Made by a program: the position numbers and the translations under genes. Below, piece after piece: positions 33,329 to 41,240 of a stretch of DNA of 64,000 bases. Under the pieces are notes generated by a model. The model made no database searches. It was given only the letters and a program-made list of their open reading frames with translations, and was not told the origin of the DNA. The DNA is from Streptomyces apocyni (GTDB lineage: Bacteria; Actinomycetota; Actinomycetes; Streptomycetales; Streptomycetaceae), in assembly GCF_009739465.1 (NCBI RefSeq), contig NZ_WHOM01000061.1, positions 32,678-96,677 of the forward strand. Direction: 5' to 3'. Every line of letters begins with the position of its first letter. Position 1 is the first letter of the stretch.

Positions 33329-33802
33329 ATGACGGACACCCACACGTATGACGTAGAGATCGAGTGGACCGGCAACCTCGGTTCAGGCACGGACAGTTAC
33401 CGTTCCTTCAGCCGTGACCACGAAGTCCTGGCGACGGGCAAGGCGCCCATCGCCGCCTCCTCCGATCCGGCCTTCCGCGGCGACCCCACCCGCTGGAATC
33501 CCGAGGAACTGCTCGTGGCGTCCGTGGCTCAGTGCCACATGCTCTGGTACCTCCACCTGTGCACCGTGGGAGGGGTGACGGTCGTCGGATACGAAGACCG
33601 GGCGCACGGCGTCATGACCATGGACGCGAGCGGTGGAGGCGGCCAGCTGACCGAGGTCGTCCTGCGTCCCGAGGTGACCGTGGCCGACGCCTCGATGGTG
33701 GACAAGGCCCGGGCGCTGCACGGCGAGGTCCATGCCGTGTGCTTTATCGCCCGCTCGGTGAACTTCCCCATCCGCCCTGAGCCCGTGATCCGCGTCCAGT
33801 AG
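33329..33802 (+). CDS. OsmC family peroxide-reducing protein
   Basis: A 157-residue OsmC/Ohr-fold protein. The two conserved redox cysteines are Cys69 in ASVAQCHMLWYLHLC and Cys138 in EVHAVCFIARSVNFP. Members reduce organic hydroperoxides using a dithiol. An additional Cys78 is less conserved. ATG 33329 is preceded by TATCCT six bases upstream and no ribosome site, so the message is probably leaderless. Confidence 0.88.
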   Translation: MTDTHTYDVEIEWTGNLGSGTDSYRSFSRDHEVLATGKAPIAASSDPAFRGDPTRWNPEELLVASVAQCHMLWYLHLCTVGGVTVVGYEDRAHGVMTMDASGGGGQLTEVVLRPEVTVADASMVDKARALHGEVHAVCFIARSVNFPIRPEPVIRVQ

Positions 33803-33906
33803 GGCCGGGCCGGTGAGCGTGCTAGGTGGGTGACTTCGGCGACGGGCACGCCGGGTCGATCGCCCAGTTCTCCGATTAGTGGCTTTTCTTCCGTTACGTT
33901 CACCTG

Positions 33907-34803
33907 GTGATCCTCTCTGTACGGAGACTCGCCGCCTGCTGTGCGCTGGGGACGGCGCTGGCCGGGTGCGGCGGCCCCGGCCTCCCGCACACCACCGGCG
34001 CGGAATCCCCCACAGCGCCACCTGCCGCATCCCCCGCGGCCCCCGCGGCCACCGCTGACGCCCAGCCGCCACCCCCCACGCTCGCCCCGGGCCCCGAAGG
34101 CCAGGCGCCCGTGTTCGAGCACGGCCCGCGCGGCGGCGGCAAGACCGTAGCGCTCACCTTTGACACCGACATGACCGCCGACCAGGGCCCGCGCGCGGCA
34201 TCCGGCGAGCGCTTCGACAACCCCGAGCTGATCGGGACCCTGCGCCGCCTCAAGGTCCCCTCCACCGTCTTCATGACCGGCCGCTGGGCCGAGGAGTACC
34301 CCGACCAGGCCAGGTCGATCGGCGCCGACCCGCTCTTCGAGGTCGCCAACCACTCCTACAGCCACCACGCCTACACAGCGCGCTGCTACGGCCTGCCGAC
34401 CCTCGCTCCCCAGCGGATGCGAGCCGACGTGGACCGCGCCTTCGCCGCCTTCCGCGCGGCGGGCGTGGCGCGCACCGTGCCGTACTTCCGCTTCCCCGGC
34501 GGCTGCTACGACCGCACGGCGCTGCGCGCGATCGCCGGGAGCGGGGTCACCGCGGTGCAGTGGGACGTGGTGGGCGGCGACGCCTTCGCGACGGACCCGG
34601 ACGCGGTTGCCCGCGAGGTACTGCGCGGGGTGCGGCCGGGCTCGGTGGTCGTGCTGCACTGCACCCGCAGCGCGGCCCCGGCCACCGAGCGCGCGCTCCG
34701 TACGGTGGTGCCGGAACTCCGCGAGCGCGGATACCGGTTCGTCCGGGTCTCCGAGCTGATCAGGGCATCGGACCAGGGCGGGCGCGGCCAAGGCGCCGGT
34801 TAG
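33907..34803 (+). CDS. Secreted polysaccharide deacetylase lipoprotein
   Basis: A 298-residue exported protein. The signal RRLAACCALGTALAGCGG ends in the lipobox LAGC, followed by a proline/alanine-rich linker (about 25-65) and a NodB-type deacetylase domain. Metal and catalytic motifs are ALTFDTDMTADQG (two aspartates), EVANHSYSHHAY (H-x3-H) and PYFRFPGGCYDRT; VVVLHCTRS carries the last histidine. It probably removes acetyl groups from peptidoglycan or chitin-like polymers outside the cell. GTG 33907 lacks a clear ribosome site. Confidence 0.88.
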   Translation: MILSVRRLAACCALGTALAGCGGPGLPHTTGAESPTAPPAASPAAPAATADAQPPPPTLAPGPEGQAPVFEHGPRGGGKTVALTFDTDMTADQGPRAASGERFDNPELIGTLRRLKVPSTVFMTGRWAEEYPDQARSIGADPLFEVANHSYSHHAYTARCYGLPTLAPQRMRADVDRAFAAFRAAGVARTVPYFRFPGGCYDRTALRAIAGSGVTAVQWDVVGGDAFATDPDAVAREVLRGVRPGSVVVLHCTRSAAPATERALRTVVPELRERGYRFVRVSELIRASDQGGRGQGAG

Positions 34804-34824
34804 GGCGGCGGCTACGCTGGCGGT

Positions 34825-35025
34825 ATGGACCCCACGGACCACCGCGCGCGTACGTCACTGGGGACGCCCGGCCCCGACGAGGCCACACCGCCCGCCGACG
34901 GGCCCCCGTTCGCGGAGTGCGTGCTGTGCCGGAACCCGACCGAGTACCCGGAGTCGACGAAGGGGGCGACGCTGTGCCCCGTCTGCGCATGGCAAGAGGC
35001 TCAGCGCTCCGCCTGCTCCGGCTGA
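34825..35025 (+). CDS. Small zinc-ribbon protein
   Basis: A 66-residue protein with two CxxC knuckles, ECVLCRNPTEYPES and ATLCPVCAWQEAQRS, forming a likely zinc ribbon. The N-terminal 28 residues are disordered. Function is unknown; such miniproteins often bind nucleic acid or act as chaperones for other proteins. TACGCT is six bases before the ATG, so a leaderless transcript is likely. A cysteine-rich RiPP precursor is an alternative but the spacing fits zinc better. Confidence 0.68.
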   Translation: MDPTDHRARTSLGTPGPDEATPPADGPPFAECVLCRNPTEYPESTKGATLCPVCAWQEAQRSACSG

Positions 35026-35104
35026 ACCCGGGCTAGCCAGGCCAGCTGAGCAGCCACCCCAAGCGCAGAACGGCTTCCTCGGTGAAGTCAGCGTGGACGA
35101 TATT

Positions 35105-35126
35105 CCATACGGGACGACCCGTATGG
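35105..35126. promoter_or_regulatory. Inverted repeat CCATACGGG-N4-CCCGTATGG, likely TetR operator
   Basis: Nine-base arms around ACGA, ending nine bases before the ATG of the TetR gene. The position would block transcription or translation initiation, so autoregulation is likely. Confidence 0.7.
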
Positions 35127-35135
35127 TAAACAAGG

Positions 35136-35726
35136 ATGGTGACTGCCAAGACAACTCCGCGCGGACGCCCGCGAGATGCGCGTGCGCATGCGGCGATCCT
35201 CACCACCGCCGCCGAGCTGGTGACTGAAACTGGCTATGCCGCCATGTCCCTCGGGGCCGTGGCAGCCCGGGCCAGGGTGGGCAAGGACACCATCTACCGC
35301 CGCTGGTCCGGCAAGGCCGAGCTGGTCTACGAGGCGGTGTTCACCACCACCGACACCGCCCCCGTGCCCGACACCGGCACCCTCGAAGGCGACCTCACCG
35401 TCCTCGTCCAGCAGCTGATCGACGAGTTCAGCGCACCGGCCGCCGCGGCGGCGCTGCCCGGCCTGCTGGCGGACTTCGCCGCCGCCCCCGAACTGCGCGC
35501 CACCATCCGCTCCGCCTTCCTCGCGCCCGCCAAGCAGCGACTGGCCGATGTCTTCGACCGGGCGCGGGCGCGGGGCGAGACCGTCCCGGGTGTGGAGTCC
35601 GACCTCGTGCTCGACTCCCTCGTCGGCACCGTCCTGTTCCGGCTGGGCATCCTCGGCGAGCCCGCCAGCCCCCGACTCGCCCGAAGCGTCGCCGGGATCG
35701 CCGCCAAGGGAATCGAGGCCCGGTGA
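35136..35726 (+). CDS. TetR family transcriptional regulator
   Basis: A 196-residue repressor. The N-terminal helix-turn-helix is AAELVTETGYAAMSLGAVAA followed by RARVGKDTIYRRW, and the C-terminal ligand domain is the TetR_C_11-like type (LPGLLADFAAAPELRATIRS). A palindrome is immediately upstream. Its stop overlaps the start of the following membrane protein gene as GTGA, so the two form one unit, and the membrane protein is the most likely regulated target. The ligand is unknown. Confidence 0.9.
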   Translation: MVTAKTTPRGRPRDARAHAAILTTAAELVTETGYAAMSLGAVAARARVGKDTIYRRWSGKAELVYEAVFTTTDTAPVPDTGTLEGDLTVLVQQLIDEFSAPAAAAALPGLLADFAAAPELRATIRSAFLAPAKQRLADVFDRARARGETVPGVESDLVLDSLVGTVLFRLGILGEPASPRLARSVAGIAAKGIEAR

Positions 35727-36097
35727 ACGGATGGCTGCTGGCCGCGGGAGCCCTGGCAACCGTGACGGCCCTGATCCACCTCATCGCCGGCGGGCGCGAG
35801 GTGGTCCGCCCACTGCTGGGCAGCTCCCTGGAGGCCGAGCCGTTGCGCATCCTGCACGCGGTGTGGCACTTCGCCACGGCGGACCTCCTGTTCAGCGGCG
35901 CCGCGTTGATCGCCCTCGCGGTCCGGCCCGCGCCGAATGTGCCGCTCGTCCTCTTCATCGCGGCCCACTTCCTCGCGTATGCCGCGGTGTTCTTGGTGAT
36001 CACGCTCCGCGCGGGCTGGTCACGGCCCCTGCTGCGGCTGCCGCAGTGGATGATGCTGCTTCCGGTGGCGGCCCTGGCCGGAGCCGGGGTGCTGTAG
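35723..36097 (+). CDS. Four-helix membrane protein coupled to TetR
   Basis: A 124-residue hydrophobic protein with about four transmembrane helices (WLLAAGALATVTALIHLIAG; FATADLLFSGAALIALAV; LVLFIAAHFLAYAAVFLVI; LPQWMMLLPVAALAGAGVL). No family can be named with confidence. It starts with GTG overlapping the TetR stop, so its expression follows the regulator. It may be a small exporter or membrane-stress component. Confidence 0.75.
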   Translation: MNGWLLAAGALATVTALIHLIAGGREVVRPLLGSSLEAEPLRILHAVWHFATADLLFSGAALIALAVRPAPNVPLVLFIAAHFLAYAAVFLVITLRAGWSRPLLRLPQWMMLLPVAALAGAGVL

Positions 36098-36141
36098 CGA
36101 CACCGGTTCCGTCGGCTGCCGGTACGCCCGTGAGCGGAATC

Positions 36142-36160
36142 TCAGCCCATTGCGGGCTGA
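36142..36160 (+). terminator. Hairpin after the TetR/membrane-protein unit
   Basis: TCAGCCC and GGGCTGA pair around ATTGC, 45 bases after the stop codon. No U-run follows. Confidence 0.45.
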
Positions 36161-36267
36161 ACACGCCCTCTTCGCATCGCGTATCTCTCAATACCGTCAA
36201 TCGGCTTGAACACCAGACCGGTTGCCGGTTGGTTCGTGCGAAGAACGCGCTACCCCCAGGAGTTACC

Positions 36268-37041
36268 TTGTTGCGACGCATCAACGGCACGGCCCTCATC
36301 ATCGCGGCGCTGGTGGCGACACTCGCCGCGCTCGCCTACCCCGTCTGGTCGTACGCCGACCGCTCGGGCACCGGCGAGGCCAACCTGGAGGCCAGTACCG
36401 TCGCCACCCAGTGGGGGCCGCTCAGCGCGACCGACCGGGATCTGCTGGTGAAAGTCAGGCTTGCCGGACTGTGGGAGATCCCCGCGGGTCAGCAGGCCAT
36501 GGAGCGGGCTCCGACGGAGGCCATCAAGGAAGCGGGCGACCACCTGGTGGTCGGGCACACCGACCTGGACCGGCGGGTACGACAGGTGGCCGCGCAGCTC
36601 GGGGTCGAGCTGCCGAGCCAGCCGACCGAGCAGCAGCAGGGCTGGCTGCGGGAGCTGACGGAAGCCCAAGGCGAGGTCTACGAGCGGAAGTTCGCGAACA
36701 TTCTGCGCGACTCACACGGCAAGGTCTTCTCGCTGATCGCGAGCGTGCGGCACACCACCCGCAACGCGCTCGTACGGCAACTGGCGACCGACTCGAACCA
36801 GACGGTACTCGACCACATCACGATGCTGGAGCGGACCGGCGACGTGGACTTCGACGCGCTGGCCAGGGACGCCGCGGGCAGGTCGACCGCCAGCCCGAGC
36901 GGACCGCCGCCGCCCGTCCCGGGCAACACCCCGCTGCCGCCGCCCGCGGCCGGGCCGACCGGCGACGACCAGTCCTCCACCTCGCGCCCCTCGGCGCCCG
37001 GCACGGCGGACATCAACACCAACCGCCCTGAGGTGGGCTGA
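36268..37041 (+). CDS. DUF4142 domain protein, membrane-anchored
   Basis: A 257-residue protein with an N-terminal hydrophobic segment (GTALIIAALVATLAALAYPV) acting as an anchor or signal, a helical ferritin-like DUF4142 domain (LSATDRDLLVKVRLAGLWEI; EAGDHLVVGHTDLDRRVRQV; FANILRDSHGKVFSLIASVR), and a proline-rich tail. Start is one of two adjacent TTG codons (36268 or 36271) after AGGAG. Function is unknown. It precedes the MNIO gene by 127 bases on the same strand. Confidence 0.8.
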   Translation: MLRRINGTALIIAALVATLAALAYPVWSYADRSGTGEANLEASTVATQWGPLSATDRDLLVKVRLAGLWEIPAGQQAMERAPTEAIKEAGDHLVVGHTDLDRRVRQVAAQLGVELPSQPTEQQQGWLRELTEAQGEVYERKFANILRDSHGKVFSLIASVRHTTRNALVRQLATDSNQTVLDHITMLERTGDVDFDALARDAAGRSTASPSGPPPPVPGNTPLPPPAAGPTGDDQSSTSRPSAPGTADINTNRPEVG

Positions 37042-37168
37042 CACGCTTCACGTCCACGGCTGAAAACCGGCGGTGAAACCTCAAATCGAGCTCTGAATGT
37101 CCCCCTGGGTGGGTTCAGCGGCCCAGTCCGGGCCAGAAGAACCTCACGCCGTGCAGGAGGGGGAAACC

Positions 37169-38698
37169 ATGAGCGGTGGTATGAGAGATGGCATGAGCGG
37201 CCGAGTGCGGCTGGGTACGGGGATCGGCTGGCGCCCGGAGATCGCCGAAGCGGTGGAGCGGATGCCCGGGGTGGACTGGGTCGAGGTGGTCGCGGAGAAC
37301 GTCTGTCCGGGGCATATCGCCCCACCGCTGCTACGGCTGCGCGAGCGCGGCGTGAACGTGGTGCCGCATGGCGTCGGTCTTGGCCTGGGTGGTGCGGAGC
37401 GGCCGGACCCGGCGCGGCTCGCCGCGCTCGCCGAGCGGGCCGAGGCGCTGGGCTCGCCGCTGGTCAGCGAGCACATCGCGTTCGTACGGGCGGGTGGGGC
37501 GCTGACCGCGTCGCAGCGGCTGGAGGCCGGACACCTGCTGCCGGTGCCGCGCACCAGGGACGCGCTGGACGTGCTGTGCGAGAACGTACGGATCGCGCAG
37601 GACGCGCTGCCGGTGCCGCTCGCCCTGGAGAACATCGCCGCGCTGATCGGCTGGCCGGGTGAGGAGATGACCGAGGGGCGGTTCCTGTCCGAACTGGTCG
37701 AGCGCACGGGCGTACGGCTCCTCATCGACGTCGCCAACCTGTACACCAATCAGGTCAACCGGGGCGAGGACGCGTCGGCCGCGCTCGACGAGCTGCCGGT
37801 AGAGGCCATCGCGTACGTCCATGTGGCGGGCGGGGCCACCCGCGACGGCGTCTGGCACGACAGCCACGGCCACCCGGTCCCCCAGCCCGTCCTGGACATT
37901 CTGGCCGACCTCGCGTCCCGGGTGACACCACCGGGCGTACTGCTGGAGCGCGACGAGAACTTCCCGGCCCAGGCCGAGCTGGAGCGCGAACTCGACACCC
38001 TCCGCGCGGCCGTGTCCCGGGACCGGCTGCTGGCCACGGCGGGACCGTCGGCGGGCGTCCCAGCCGGACGACGGCCGGGGGTCACGTCCAAGCGACCGTC
38101 AGGCGACACAACCCGACGGCCGCCGTCAACCGTCACGACCGGCCGACCGTCAGGCGCACCGCTGGCCTTGGCCACCGGCCCCGCTTGGCGGCCGGTTCAG
38201 GGCACGGCCCCGGCCGCGGTCCCCGCCACGGCCGCCACACGAGACGTACCGGACGCACCGGACGCACCGGCCCAGGCGAGCGACGCCGCGCGCCAGCGGG
38301 TCGCGCTGCGCCAGGCGTCGCTGCTCTCCGCGCTGGTGGCGGGGACGCCCCCGCCCGAAGGGTTCGACGGCCAGAGGCTGCGCGTACAGAGCCGGGCGCT
38401 GACCGCGAAGCGGGCCTCCGTGGTGGCCAAGGTGGCGCCCGAGCTGCCGGAGATCCTGGGCGCGGAGTACCGGTCCGCCTTCCTGGCGTACGCCAGGAAC
38501 CGGCCACTGACCGCCGGGCACCGGCGCGACGCGCTGGCCTTCGCCGAGCACCTGCTGCGCGCCCGCAAGCCCCGCTCGCCCCGCGCGCGGCGGGAGTTGG
38601 TCCGGTGGTGGCTGGAGCGCTCGGGTCCGGCCCCGCTCACCGGCCGCCCGCTGGCGCGGCTGGCCAGGACGGCCCGCTACGCGTTGCTACGGAGGTGA
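37169..38698 (+). CDS. MNIO (DUF692) family enzyme with fused C-terminal domain
   Basis: A 509-residue protein. Residues 13-285 are a DUF692 barrel of the multinuclear non-haem iron oxidase class, the group of MbnB and TglH that modify cysteine-containing peptides. Likely metal ligands are His67 (VVPHGVG), Glu101/His102 (VSEHIAFV), Glu154 (ALENIA), Asp187 (LIDVANLYTN), His218 (YVHVAGG), His230-His235 (WHDSHGH) and Glu260 (LLERDEN). A Thr/Arg/Pro linker (290-370) leads to a helical C-terminal domain (SLLSALVAGTPPPEGFDGQR; AYARNRPLTAGHRRDALAFA), which I recall as SCO6045-like and which may bind the substrate. ATG 37169 has GGAGGGGG upstream. No obvious precursor peptide is nearby. Confidence 0.82.
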   Translation: MSGGMRDGMSGRVRLGTGIGWRPEIAEAVERMPGVDWVEVVAENVCPGHIAPPLLRLRERGVNVVPHGVGLGLGGAERPDPARLAALAERAEALGSPLVSEHIAFVRAGGALTASQRLEAGHLLPVPRTRDALDVLCENVRIAQDALPVPLALENIAALIGWPGEEMTEGRFLSELVERTGVRLLIDVANLYTNQVNRGEDASAALDELPVEAIAYVHVAGGATRDGVWHDSHGHPVPQPVLDILADLASRVTPPGVLLERDENFPAQAELERELDTLRAAVSRDRLLATAGPSAGVPAGRRPGVTSKRPSGDTTRRPPSTVTTGRPSGAPLALATGPAWRPVQGTAPAAVPATAATRDVPDAPDAPAQASDAARQRVALRQASLLSALVAGTPPPEGFDGQRLRVQSRALTAKRASVVAKVAPELPEILGAEYRSAFLAYARNRPLTAGHRRDALAFAEHLLRARKPRSPRARRELVRWWLERSGPAPLTGRPLARLARTARYALLRR

Positions 38699-38831
38699 CG
38701 GGCTCGCCACACCGAGCATCGGGGTTATGGCGGCGACACCGGCCGCCCGGTGCTTTACTTCGCCCTTCACCGCCCGAACTATCCCTTTTTATACAGCCGC
38801 AGTCCGCTGCCGTTCGAAGGGATGCCGAGCG

Positions 38832-40475
38832 ATGTCGAAGCACGGAAAGCGCGGAAGAGCGCCTCTCCTGTACGCCGTGACCGGATCGCTGGTTCTGACC
38901 GGCCTGGCCGCGTCGCCCGCGTCCCCGGCGGCCTCCGCGAGCAGCACGCCCGAGGCCCCCGAGGCCCGTGGCACCAGGGTCGCCGTCGCACGCGCCGAGG
39001 CGGCCGGGATCTCCTTCGGCCGCTGCCCCGAGGTCGAGAGGCTGCCCGCGGCCGTACAGTGCGGCACGGTGACCGTACCGCTCGACTACGCCGACCCCGA
39101 CGGCAAGCAGATCAAACTGACGGTCAGCCGGGTGAAGGCCAAGGACCCGGCCAAGCGCCAGGGCGCCCTGATCTTCAACCCCGGTGGCCCCGGCGGCTCC
39201 GGGATGTACTTCCCGGTGGTCTCGACGGCCGGGCTGCCCGCTTTCCGGCGCATCGCGCGGGAGTACGACGTCGTCGGCTACGCGCCACGCGGAGTCGGCC
39301 GCTCCGCCCCGGTGTCCTGCAAGGACCCGGCCACGTTCGACCCCGCGCCGACCCGGTCACCGCGCCACCCCGACGCGGCGTACAAACAGGAGCGCGTCGC
39401 GCGGGCGAAGACGTACGCGCGAGGCTGCCTGAACCGGACCGGGGAGGCACTGCGGCACTACCATTCGCTCAACAACGCGCGCGACCTCGACGTGCTGCGC
39501 GCCGGGCTCGGCGAGCGGAAGCTGAACTTCCTGGGCGCCTCGTACGGGACCTACTTCGGTGCCCTGTACGCGGCGATGTTCCCCTCCCATGTGCGCCGGA
39601 TGGTCTTCGACTCCGCGGTCAACCCCGACCCGTCGCAGATCTGGTACCAGAACAACCTCGACCAGTCGCTGGCGTTCGAGCGCCGCTGGGCCGACTTCCG
39701 CGCGTGGGTCGCGGCGCATCACACGACGTACGGCCTGGGCCGCACTCCGCAGCAGGTGGCGCACTCCTACGAGAAGGTGCGGGCCGCGCTGGCGCGCGAA
39801 CCGGCGGGCGGCAAGGTCGGCACCGGTGAACTCCAGGCGGCGTTTCTGCAGACCGGGTACCACGACGACGTCTGGCCCAAGCGGGCCGCCGCGCTGACCG
39901 CGTATCTGAACGGCGACCCGAAGCCGCTCGTCCAGCAGGCCGCGCGCTCTTCGGAGCGGGCGGCCGAGAACGAGAACGGCAACGCCGTCTACACCGCCGT
40001 CGAATGCAACGACGCGCCCTGGCCGACGGACTTCGAGACCTGGGACGAGGACAACTCCCGGCTCGCGCGCGTGGCGCCCTTCGAGACCTGGGACAACGCC
40101 TGGATGAACCTGCCGTGCGCCTACTGGCCGGTGCCCCGGCAGCGCCCCCTGGACCTCCGCATCCCCGACGGCGCCCTGCCCCCGACCCTGATCCTGGCCG
40201 CCGAGCGGGACGCCGCGACCCCGTACCAGGGGGCGTGGGAGCTGCATCGCAGGCTCCCGGACTCCGCGCTGGTCACCGAGCGCAAGGCGGGTACGCACGG
40301 CCTCGTCGGCGGCCCCAACCAGTGCGTCAACGGGCACCTGGAGGCCTACCTGCTGGACGGCCGCCTCCCGGCACGGCGCGCGGCGGGCTGCGCACCCCGC
40401 CCAGAGCCCAAGCCCGAGGGCGAGCCGGAGGCAGCGGGCAGCCGAGAGGCCACCCGCACGCCCCGGACCGCATAG
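38832..40475 (+). CDS. tap: Secreted tripeptidyl aminopeptidase (alpha/beta hydrolase, S33)
   Basis: A 547-residue exported peptidase that removes N-terminal tripeptides. A Sec signal peptide (LLYAVTGSLVLTGLAASPAS) is followed by the hydrolase domain. The oxyanion segment is FNPGGPGGSGMY. The triad is Ser237 (GASYGTYFG), Asp460 (AAERDAATP) and His489 (KAGTHGLVG), with the TAP-like C-terminal domain containing the last two. Four or more cysteines are consistent with extracellular disulfides. ATG 38832 has GAAGGGA upstream at slightly long spacing. Confidence 0.88.
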   Translation: MSKHGKRGRAPLLYAVTGSLVLTGLAASPASPAASASSTPEAPEARGTRVAVARAEAAGISFGRCPEVERLPAAVQCGTVTVPLDYADPDGKQIKLTVSRVKAKDPAKRQGALIFNPGGPGGSGMYFPVVSTAGLPAFRRIAREYDVVGYAPRGVGRSAPVSCKDPATFDPAPTRSPRHPDAAYKQERVARAKTYARGCLNRTGEALRHYHSLNNARDLDVLRAGLGERKLNFLGASYGTYFGALYAAMFPSHVRRMVFDSAVNPDPSQIWYQNNLDQSLAFERRWADFRAWVAAHHTTYGLGRTPQQVAHSYEKVRAALAREPAGGKVGTGELQAAFLQTGYHDDVWPKRAAALTAYLNGDPKPLVQQAARSSERAAENENGNAVYTAVECNDAPWPTDFETWDEDNSRLARVAPFETWDNAWMNLPCAYWPVPRQRPLDLRIPDGALPPTLILAAERDAATPYQGAWELHRRLPDSALVTERKAGTHGLVGGPNQCVNGHLEAYLLDGRLPARRAAGCAPRPEPKPEGEPEAAGSREATRTPRTA

Positions 40476-40516
40476 GGCATCGACCGCTTCGGCACAGACC
40501 GCGTAGGGCAGGCCTC

Positions 40517-41236
40517 TTAGGCCAGCCCCGCCACCAGGTCGGCCACCGACTTGCGGCGCCCGGTGTAGAACGGCACCTCCTCGCGTACGTGCATCCGTGC
40601 CTCGGACGCGCGCAGGTGCCGCATCAGGTCCACGATGCGGTACAGCTCGTCGGCCTCGAAGGCGAGCAGCCACTCGTAGTCGCCGAGCGAGAAGGACGCC
40701 ACGGTGTTGGCGCGGACGTCCGGGTAGCCGCGGGCCATCTTGCCGTGGTCCGCGAGCATCCTGCGGCGGTCCTCGTCGGGCAGCAGGTACCAGTCGTAGG
40801 AGCGCACGAACGGGTAGACGCTGACGTAGTTACGCGGCGTCTCGTCGGCCAGGAAGGCCGGGATGTGCGACTTGTTGAACTCCGCGGGGCGGTGCAGCGC
40901 CATGTTCGACCAGACCGGCTCCAGGGCGCGGCCCAGCTTGGTGCGGCGGAAGAGGTTGTACGCCTCCTGGAGCTCGTCGGCGGTCTCGGCGTGCCACCAG
41001 ATCATCAGATCGGCGTCGGCGCGCAGGCCTGACACGTCGTAGGTGCCACGGACGGTGATGTCCTTGGCGGCGAGCTGGTCGAACAGTTCCTGGACCTCGT
41101 CGGCGTAGCCGGTCCGGTCTTCGGGCAGTACGTCGCGCAGCTTGAAGACGGACCACAGCGTGTAGCGGATGACCTCGTTGAGGTCCTTGGCCTTCTTACC
41201 TGCGTTCGGGCTCTTGGCGGGGGCGTCGTCACTCAT
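40517..41236 (-). CDS. hemQ: Coproheme decarboxylase HemQ
   Basis: A 239-residue chlorite-dismutase-fold enzyme that oxidatively decarboxylates coproheme to haem b, the last step in Gram-positive bacteria. The catalytic tyrosine is Tyr141 in SVYPFVRSYDWYLL and the haem ligand is His164 in MLADHGKMARGY; the glutamine of chlorite dismutases is absent, as expected for HemQ. ATG 41236 is four bases after the hemG stop, so the two are an operon. The frame is open further upstream into hemG. Confidence 0.95.
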   Translation of the reverse strand: MSDDAPAKSPNAGKKAKDLNEVIRYTLWSVFKLRDVLPEDRTGYADEVQELFDQLAAKDITVRGTYDVSGLRADADLMIWWHAETADELQEAYNLFRRTKLGRALEPVWSNMALHRPAEFNKSHIPAFLADETPRNYVSVYPFVRSYDWYLLPDEDRRRMLADHGKMARGYPDVRANTVASFSLGDYEWLLAFEADELYRIVDLMRHLRASEARMHVREEVPFYTGRRKSVADLVAGLA

Positions 41237-41240
41237 GGGG

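Noticed and set aside
34825..35025. Zinc-ribbon miniprotein as the precursor peptide for the MNIO enzyme
   Set aside because: It is more than 2 kb away with unrelated operons between, and the CxxC spacing fits metal binding. Kept only as a remote alternative.
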